Source of the DNA: Hyphomicrobiales bacterium
Lineage (GTDB): Bacteria > Pseudomonadota > Alphaproteobacteria > Rhizobiales > JAJFHC01
Direction: 5' to 3'
Assembly: GCA_021775835.1 (NCBI GenBank)
Contig: JAJFHC010000147.1
Location: 1 to 64,000 of the forward strand
Length of the DNA stretch: 64,000 bases
The notes below the pieces were generated by a model. The model did no database searches and was not told the origin of the DNA. It saw nothing but the letters and a program-made list of their open reading frames with translations. Shown here piece after piece: positions 58,431 through 64,000 of this stretch. Every line of letters starts with the position of its first letter. The first letter of the stretch is position 1. Position numbers and translations under genes: made by a program.

Positions 58431-59246
58431 ATGTCGGATATGGGATTGGTGATCGTTGGTGCTGGCGGCCGCATGGGGCGAACGCTGACGCAGGTGGTTC
58501 ACGAAACGCCCGGCTGTTTTATCTCGGGCGGACTTGAGGCCGAAGGGTCTGTGTTTCTTGGTCAGGACGTGGGAACGCTTGCCGGTGTTGGCGAACTGGG
58601 TGTGACAGTGTCGGACGATCCGCTCGAACTGTTCGTCAAAGCGCAAGGGGTGCTCGATTTCACGGTGCCCGCTGCAACCGTCAGTCTTGCAGGTCTCGCC
58701 GCTCAGGCGCGGATCGTGCATGTGATCGGCACGACGGGATGCAGCGCGGAAGACGATGAAAAGATCAAGGCGGCCAGCCGGCATGCCACCATCATCAAGT
58801 CGGGCAACATGAGCCTGGGCGTCAATCTGCTGGCAGCCCTGACGCGGAAAGTTGCAGCAAGCCTCGGGGAAGAGTTCGATATCGAAGTGGTGGAGATGCA
58901 TCACCGCCACAAGGTCGATGCCCCCTCGGGCACGGCCCTTCTGCTTGGAGAGGCTGCAGCCCAGGGTCGCAACGTTGATCTTGAGGGCAAGGCCGTGCGG
59001 TCACGCGACGGTCATACCGGTGCGCGCCGGCCGGGAGATATCGGTTTCGCAACCCTGCGGGGGGGAAGCGTGGTCGGCGAACATTCAGTGGTGTTTGCCG
59101 GGGACGCAGAGCGGATCGAGCTTGTCCACAAGGCGGAAAGCCGTGAAATTTTCGCGCGCGGTGCGGTGCGCGCAGCACTGTGGGGCCAGGGCCGGGGCCC
59201 GGGCCTGTTTTCCATGGCGGATGTGCTCGACATCGCGGATATCTGA
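58431..59246 (+). CDS. dapB: 4-hydroxy-tetrahydrodipicolinate reductase
   Basis: DapB is an NAD(P)H-dependent step of lysine and diaminopimelate synthesis. The 271-residue product has the nucleotide fold [13 protein letters not shown], the acidic NAD(P) loop and the catalytic block [20 protein letters not shown] (His-His and Lys). It follows the palindromic repeat and precedes gpmA on the same strand. Confidence 0.96.
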   Translation: MSDMGLVIVGAGGRMGRTLTQVVHETPGCFISGGLEAEGSVFLGQDVGTLAGVGELGVTVSDDPLELFVKAQGVLDFTVPAATVSLAGLAAQARIVHVIGTTGCSAEDDEKIKAASRHATIIKSGNMSLGVNLLAALTRKVAASLGEEFDIEVVEMHHRHKVDAPSGTALLLGEAAAQGRNVDLEGKAVRSRDGHTGARRPGDIGFATLRGGSVVGEHSVVFAGDAERIELVHKAESREIFARGAVRAALWGQGRGPGLFSMADVLDIADI

Positions 59247-59297
59247 AGTGTACGCATAAAACGAAGAATCCCTAACCTCGAAGGATACCACCCTCAC

Positions 59298-59921
59298 ATG
59301 ACACGGCATCTTGTTCTCGTCCGTCACGGACAGAGCGAATGGAACCTGAAAAACCTGTTCACAGGCTGGAAGGACGTGGACCTGACCGATACCGGCATCG
59401 CGGAGGCCCATGCAGCGGGCAAGGCGCTCAAGGCACGCGGCCTGGTTTTCGATCTGGCATTCACCAGCAAGCTCATCCGTGCCCAGCGCACACTCGACAT
59501 CATGCTGGACGAACTCGACCAGACAAAGTTGGAGACCCGCGAGGACGAGGCGCTCAATGAGCGCGACTACGGTGACCTCACTGGGCTCAACAAGGACGAT
59601 GCGCGCAAACGCTGGGGTGACGAGCAAGTGCATATCTGGCGCCGGTCGTTCGACATCAATCCACCCGGCGGCGAAAGCCTAAAGGATACCGCGGCTCGGG
59701 TCCTGCCCTATTACCGCGCGGAAATTGTGCCTGAAATCAAAGCCGGCAAAACTATTCTGATTTCCGCCCACGGCAACTCCCTGCGGGCGCTGGTGATGGA
59801 ACTCGAAGCCATGGCTCCAGACGAAATCATCAAACTCAATATCGCCACCGGCGCGCCGATCATCTATACCCTCGATGAAGACGGCAAGGTTCTGGACAAG
59901 GTCGACCTGGAAGAAGCCTGA
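59298..59921 (+). CDS. gpmA: 2,3-bisphosphoglycerate-dependent phosphoglycerate mutase
   Basis: GpmA interconverts 3- and 2-phosphoglycerate. The 207-residue product has the phospho-His motif [35 protein letters not shown] and the second catalytic His in [13 protein letters not shown]. The protein is of the short form common in alphaproteobacteria. The dapB-gpmA pairing is conserved there too. Confidence 0.94.
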   Translation: MTRHLVLVRHGQSEWNLKNLFTGWKDVDLTDTGIAEAHAAGKALKARGLVFDLAFTSKLIRAQRTLDIMLDELDQTKLETREDEALNERDYGDLTGLNKDDARKRWGDEQVHIWRRSFDINPPGGESLKDTAARVLPYYRAEIVPEIKAGKTILISAHGNSLRALVMELEAMAPDEIIKLNIATGAPIIYTLDEDGKVLDKVDLEEA

Positions 59922-60056
59922 CCTCTACATGCTGTAGGTTTGCGAGCGGGCGCCGGCTCAAGGCCGGTGACCGAGAGAGTCACATATCCGAGGGGGAATC
60001 GTTTCCCGGTCAAGCGTAGCGCGTACCGGGGTCCACTCGCTTTCGGTGGCACTGTT

Positions 60057-61001
60057 CTAGGTAATCGTCGCGGTTCCCTGGTCCAGCAACGCAGACTCCC
60101 AGCCGATGATTGCCTGCTTGCGGGTCAGGCCCCAATGGTAACCGCCCAGCTCTCCCGATTTGCGGAAGACACGGTGGCAGGGCACGACAAACGGGATCGG
60201 GTTACGGCCGACCGCGCTGCCGACGGCGCGCACGGCGCGAGGGTTGCCGATATGTTCAGCGACGTCGCTGTAGGAAGAGGCCGCACCGTTTGGGATCTTC
60301 AACAGCGTGCGCCAGACGGACACATCGAACTCGGATCCTATGAGCACGATCTTGAGCGGCCGGTCGGCAGACCACTGATCAGGACTGAAGATGCTTTCCA
60401 TATAAGGTGCTGTTCGATTCGGATCCTCAACGAATGTTGCCCGGGGCCAACGACCCATCATTTCAAACAGGGTGTCGCTGCGGGCCTGACCATCTGAATC
60501 GGCAAACCCGATGCCCGCGAGGCCTCGGTCGGTGGCCATGGCAACCGTTATGCCGAAAGGCGAGGCATGAAAGCCGTAGGCAATTTCCAGGCCTTCGCCG
60601 CCAACCTTATAGTCACCGGGGGTCATGGCCTCGTAGCTCACGAACAGGTCGTGCAGCCGGCCCGGGCCTGAAAGTCCCACTTCATAGGTGGCATCCAGAA
60701 CACTGGCGGACTGGCGCAGCATGGCGCGGGCATTGTCGAGGGCGATGGCCTGTACGAACTGTTTTGGGCTGATCCCGGCCCAACGGCTGAACAGTTTATG
60801 GAAATGCGCCGGGCTTAGGCCAATGTGGTCGGCGACGGCATCGAGGGAGGGATGCTCGCGCCAGTTTTCACTCAGGAACTCGACGGCGGCTGCAATCGTG
60901 TCATAGTCGCCGGTACGGCTCTTGGCATTTTGTGCGTGCATCTCGACACTGGGTTCCATCATCATCGACATGGTTTCTTGTCCCTGACTGGTGTTGTTCA
61001 A
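60057..61001 (-). CDS. Ada-like protein: AraC helix-turn-helix plus O6-methylguanine-DNA methyltransferase
   Basis: This 314-residue repair protein has an AraC-type HTH (about 40-140, AVADHIGLSPAHFHKLFSRW) followed by the Ada/Ogt methyltransferase with the active-site motif VVPCHRVFRKSG. The N-terminal phosphotriester-repair domain of full Ada, with its four cysteines, is absent. It probably repairs O6-methylguanine by suicide transfer to the PCHR Cys and may act as a regulator. Start could be a few codons downstream. It is convergent with gpmA. Confidence 0.9.
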   Translation of the reverse strand: MNNTSQGQETMSMMMEPSVEMHAQNAKSRTGDYDTIAAAVEFLSENWREHPSLDAVADHIGLSPAHFHKLFSRWAGISPKQFVQAIALDNARAMLRQSASVLDATYEVGLSGPGRLHDLFVSYEAMTPGDYKVGGEGLEIAYGFHASPFGITVAMATDRGLAGIGFADSDGQARSDTLFEMMGRWPRATFVEDPNRTAPYMESIFSPDQWSADRPLKIVLIGSEFDVSVWRTLLKIPNGAASSYSDVAEHIGNPRAVRAVGSAVGRNPIPFVVPCHRVFRKSGELGGYHWGLTRKQAIIGWESALLDQGTATIT

Positions 61002-61028
61002 TCTGGACTTAAGATAGGGTGGCGCCTG

Positions 61029-61538
61029 CTAGCCAACCACCCGATTCTTGTGACTTGAAGCCGATCCCAGGACGGACCGCAGTTCAGCGGCAAAGTCCTT
61101 GCGCTCGTCGGCCGACAAGAACGTTCCGACAGCCAGACGACGGCCATGAGAACTCAGAAAAAGCGGCCCGCAAGTGTCTTCGTCTTCGGTCATTTCAATC
61201 TTGAGCCAATAGGGCTGAAAGGTCCATTCGCGCATACGTCCGGCCTGGTCGAAACGCCGGACGATGACCGTCTCATCAGTAACATCCACCGTCTCACGGA
61301 TCAGAGCCGACCGGTAATTCGCCTGAAAAGCCCAGTAGACCAGAAGCACATCGAGCCCAAGAAAGCCGATGACCGGCCAGGCCCCTACGATCAGGAAGAC
61401 CACGCCGGCAATGAAACTGACCGACCCCAGCAATCCCATGACAACCAGAAATCCGGTCGGACTCAGGGACCGGTGCGGCGTCAGAACGACGGAGAGCCTG
61501 GAGGCCTCATCTTTTGCTGGTGTTGTCGTTTCAGTCAT
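61029..61538 (-). CDS. DUF2244 membrane protein
   Basis: This 169-residue protein starts at ATG 61538 (MTETTTPAKD). It has two adjacent membrane helices (TGFLVVMGLLGSVSFIAGVVF and VIGFLGLDVLLVYWAFQ) and a C-terminal soluble domain with EWTFQPYWLKIEM, typical of DUF2244. The frame is open upstream to 61721, where it overlaps nth antisense. Its function is unknown. It is divergent from nth, a conserved alphaproteobacterial neighbour pair. Confidence 0.87.
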   Translation of the reverse strand: MTETTTPAKDEASRLSVVLTPHRSLSPTGFLVVMGLLGSVSFIAGVVFLIVGAWPVIGFLGLDVLLVYWAFQANYRSALIRETVDVTDETVIVRRFDQAGRMREWTFQPYWLKIEMTEDEDTCGPLFLSSHGRRLAVGTFLSADERKDFAAELRSVLGSASSHKNRVVG

Positions 61539-61700
61539 GGAGCATACGGCCGGTTTTTGGACACCTTTCCGATAAGACGCCAAGTCTATCACCAGAAGCC
61601 ACACCGGTTGCGGAAATTTTGACGGCGCCACCTTCAGGTGCGCATTGCGTGGCGGGTGCCCTCGCCTTACCCTGTTCGCCAACACAGGGAGCGACGGATT

Positions 61701-62333
61701 GTGAAAAAAGACAATATCCATGAAATGTTTCGACGACTGGAAGCAGCCGACCCCGATCCCAAGGGCGAGCTCGACTACGTCAACGCCTTTACACTACTGG
61801 TCGCCGTTGTCCTGTCCGCCCAGGCCACCGATGTCGGTGTGAACCGGGCAACCAAGGCCTTGTTCGAAGTGGCGGACACACCGGAAAAAATGGTTGCGCT
61901 AGGGGAGGCGAAAGTCCGCGACTATGTCAAGACGATCGGGCTTTACCGTAACAAGGCTAAGAATGTCATCGGGTTATCTGAGCGGCTGATTGCCGAACAC
62001 GACAGCGCGGTGCCCGAGGACCGGGAGGCGCTCGAGGCCTTGCCGGGGGTGGGGCGCAAGACCGCCAATGTGGTGCTCAACATCGCCTTTGGCATTCCCA
62101 CGATCGCGGTCGACACCCACCTTTTCCGGATCGGCAACAGGTTGAAGCTGGCACCCGGCAAGACGCCGCTTGAAGTCGAAAAGAAACTTGAGAAAAAAGT
62201 GCCGCCGGAATTCCGACTCCACGCCCATCACTGGCTGATCCTGCACGGGCGTTATGTGTGCAAGGCCCGCAAACCGGATTGTCCGGCCTGCATCATCTCC
62301 GACCTGTGTTCGTTCAAGGGTAAGACGATCTAG
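61701..62333 (+). CDS. nth: Endonuclease III
   Basis: Nth is a DNA glycosylase/AP lyase for oxidised pyrimidines. The 210-residue product from GTG 61701 (AGGGAG upstream) has the helix-hairpin-helix with catalytic Lys (LPGVGRKTANVVL) and Asp (IAVDTHLFRIG). A C-terminal [4Fe-4S] loop reads C-x6-C-x2-C-x5-C (CKARKPDCPACIISDLC). Confidence 0.95.
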   Translation: MKKDNIHEMFRRLEAADPDPKGELDYVNAFTLLVAVVLSAQATDVGVNRATKALFEVADTPEKMVALGEAKVRDYVKTIGLYRNKAKNVIGLSERLIAEHDSAVPEDREALEALPGVGRKTANVVLNIAFGIPTIAVDTHLFRIGNRLKLAPGKTPLEVEKKLEKKVPPEFRLHAHHWLILHGRYVCKARKPDCPACIISDLCSFKGKTI

Positions 62334-62379
62334 ATCGCATAACTGATGGAACTGAACATTTGCTGAGAGGGAAGAACAC

Positions 62380-63924
62380 GTGCTGACTGGACAAATGCTG
62401 CAGCGGTCCGCAAAACGGTTTCCGGAAAAGACAGCAATCATATGCGGTGAAACAAAGCTCAGTTACCGGGAACTGGATCGCAAATCCAATCAGCTGGCAA
62501 ATGCACTCCTGGACCTGGGCCTCGAGAAGGGCGCCAAGGTCGCCATGCTGAGCCGCAATCTTGCCGAGTACGGTGTGGTCTTTTTCGGCGTGGCGCGGAC
62601 CGGATATGTGCTGACCAACATCTCAGTGCTTTATGCGCCTGAGGAACTGGCCTATGTGCTCGCCAAGGCTGATGTCGAGGTATTGATTTTCGACGACGTG
62701 TTCGCCGAGAAAGTTGCGGCGGTGCGTGCCCTTCTGCCACGGCTTAGATTGTTGATCGGATTTGGCAGTAACGAGGCCCTGCCTGATACCCACACGTTCG
62801 ACGATTTCATATCGACTCATTCGACCGAAGCTCCAGCGGTTGAGCTGTCCGAGTTGGATCCATTCTGCATGACCTATACGGGCGGCACGACAGGGCGCCC
62901 CAAGGGCGTCCTTTGCGACCATCGGGCACGCGCGATCACAGCACACACGGTGATGATCGAAGAAGCCATCGACGAACGAGACCGCGTTGGCATTGTCACA
63001 CCGCTGTTTCATGTGGCGGCGCTCAACATAATGTTTCAACCAGCCATACTCGCGGGCGCCACCACCTTGTTCCTGACAAAGTGGGACCCTGCGGACTTCG
63101 TCGCGATGGTGAAACGACACAAAATGACAGCAAACTTCATGGTGCCGACCCAGGCTGCCATGCTGCTCAATGACGAAAGCTTTGACCCTGAATCGCTGAA
63201 AAGCTGGCGCAAGGCAAGTTTTGCAGGCGCGCCCATGCCGGACTGGGTCCAGTCTGAATTGCGGCGGCGTTTGCCGGAGCTTGCGCTGACGCAGATCTAC
63301 GGGCAATCGGAAATGGGCGTGATTGCCGTCCTTCGCAACTGGTATCTTCCGGCTAAGCTGGGGAGTGTTGGCCGACAGGCATACAATGTCGATACGCGTG
63401 TCGTGGATACCGATGGCCAAGACGTGACTCCAGGCGAGATCGGCGAGGTGGTCTCTCGCGGCGAAAACGTGATGATGGAATATTACAACGAGCCGGAACA
63501 GACGCAGGAGTTCTTCAAGCTTGGCGATGGCTGGGGATGGTCGGGTGACCTGGCGACAATCGACGGGGACGGCTTCATCACGCTGATTGACCGGTCAAAG
63601 GATCTGATCATTTCAGGTGGCGAAAACATCTATCCCAAGGAAATAGAAACCGTCCTGTACCAGCTTCCACAAGTGGCGGAGTGCGCTGTGTTTGGTATCC
63701 CCGACGACAAGTGGGGTGAGGTCCCGGCGGCTTATCTGCAGCTCAAGCCCGGTGCGGAATTGACTGAAGAACTGGTCACGCAACACTGTGCCGAAAAACT
63801 GGCCCGCTTCAAGCGTCCGCGCACGATACGTTTCGTGGACGACTTTCCAAAAACACCCATCGGCAAGATCCAGAAGAACGTATTGAAAGACTCCTTCTGG
63901 AGCGGGCGGAACAAGAAAATCTGA
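62380..63924 (+). CDS. Acyl-CoA synthetase (AMP-forming)
   Basis: This 514-residue ANL-superfamily ligase activates a carboxylic acid as acyl-AMP then acyl-CoA. The phosphate loop reads MTYTGGTTGRPKGVL. Later come IYGQSEMG (A5), WGWSGDLATIDGDGFITLIDRSKD (A7-A8) and the catalytic Lys in PKTPIGKIQKN (A10). The start is GTG 62380 with AGAGGGA upstream. The substrate, probably a fatty or short-chain acid, cannot be told from sequence. Confidence 0.9.
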   Translation: MLTGQMLQRSAKRFPEKTAIICGETKLSYRELDRKSNQLANALLDLGLEKGAKVAMLSRNLAEYGVVFFGVARTGYVLTNISVLYAPEELAYVLAKADVEVLIFDDVFAEKVAAVRALLPRLRLLIGFGSNEALPDTHTFDDFISTHSTEAPAVELSELDPFCMTYTGGTTGRPKGVLCDHRARAITAHTVMIEEAIDERDRVGIVTPLFHVAALNIMFQPAILAGATTLFLTKWDPADFVAMVKRHKMTANFMVPTQAAMLLNDESFDPESLKSWRKASFAGAPMPDWVQSELRRRLPELALTQIYGQSEMGVIAVLRNWYLPAKLGSVGRQAYNVDTRVVDTDGQDVTPGEIGEVVSRGENVMMEYYNEPEQTQEFFKLGDGWGWSGDLATIDGDGFITLIDRSKDLIISGGENIYPKEIETVLYQLPQVAECAVFGIPDDKWGEVPAAYLQLKPGAELTEELVTQHCAEKLARFKRPRTIRFVDDFPKTPIGKIQKNVLKDSFWSGRNKKI

Positions 63925-64000
63925 ACGGGACGCCTTGAAGACGTGGATCAAGGAGGCGATAGTAAAAAGGAACTCGGTCGATGTTGACTTTTTCTTCGTT

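Noticed and set aside
59922..60056. RNA gene or terminator after gpmA
   Set aside because: Short inverted repeats (GCCGG/CCGGC; GTGAC/GTCAC) are present, but there is no cloverleaf and no T-run.

Overview
The window is a stretch of GC-rich alphaproteobacterial chromosome. The evidence is gene content and order: lnt-corC-ybeY-phoH-miaB-plsC-fur-rimI-tsaB-nfuA, maeB/mutS/glnD/murJ/trpS, comM/gshB/yraN/rsmI, hemW-rdgB-rph-hrcA-grpE and dnaK-dnaJ. Two heat-shock promoters also fit the alphaproteobacterial RpoH consensus, and the Fur-family protein lacks the CxxC zinc motif. The species cannot be named from the sequence. No tRNA, rRNA, CRISPR array, insertion sequence or prophage was seen.

Layout. 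1-10.2 kb (all minus strand): envelope, RNA-modification and translation housekeeping genes, running from a truncated lnt at the window edge to trpS. 10.4-18.4 kb (minus): a carbon monoxide dehydrogenase locus in the order coxC-M-S-L-D-E-F. CoxL carries the AYRCSFR loop that marks form I, the genuine CO-oxidising enzyme. CoxC is an MHYT-LytTR membrane regulator, and three 20-bp direct repeats lie between coxC and coxM. With a small oxaloacetate decarboxylase-like gene, this locus sits between trpS and murJ. 19.5-29.3 kb: murJ, glnD, mutS and, divergently, maeB. 29.3-37.9 kb is accessory: an OlsB-like acyltransferase, a hybrid histidine kinase, a chemoreceptor, two related two-helix membrane proteins, and a fused M15 peptidase/GH108 muramidase next to an AT-rich gap. 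37.9-45.3 kb: comM and gshB flank an inserted block. 45.4-64 kb is again housekeeping: yraN, rsmI, an LpoA-like lipoprotein, hemW, rdgB, rph, hrcA, grpE, alkB, dnaK, dnaJ, map, dapB, gpmA, an Ada-like protein, a DUF2244 protein, nth and an acyl-CoA synthetase.

The most unusual locus is inside the comM-gshB block at 42.4-44.1 kb. A 110-residue protein has a twin-arginine-like leader and a tail of 45 residues made only of Ser, Arg and Lys (24 Ser). Downstream on the same strand, past a strong terminator, are an HPr-kinase-related kinase and a PqqD-like protein that overlap by 4 nt. HprK-type enzymes phosphorylate serine, and PqqD folds bind leader peptides of ribosomally made, modified peptides. 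I infer a possible leader-guided serine-phosphorylation system with an SR-repeat substrate. This is a hypothesis; the sequence shows only the gene set and its arrangement.
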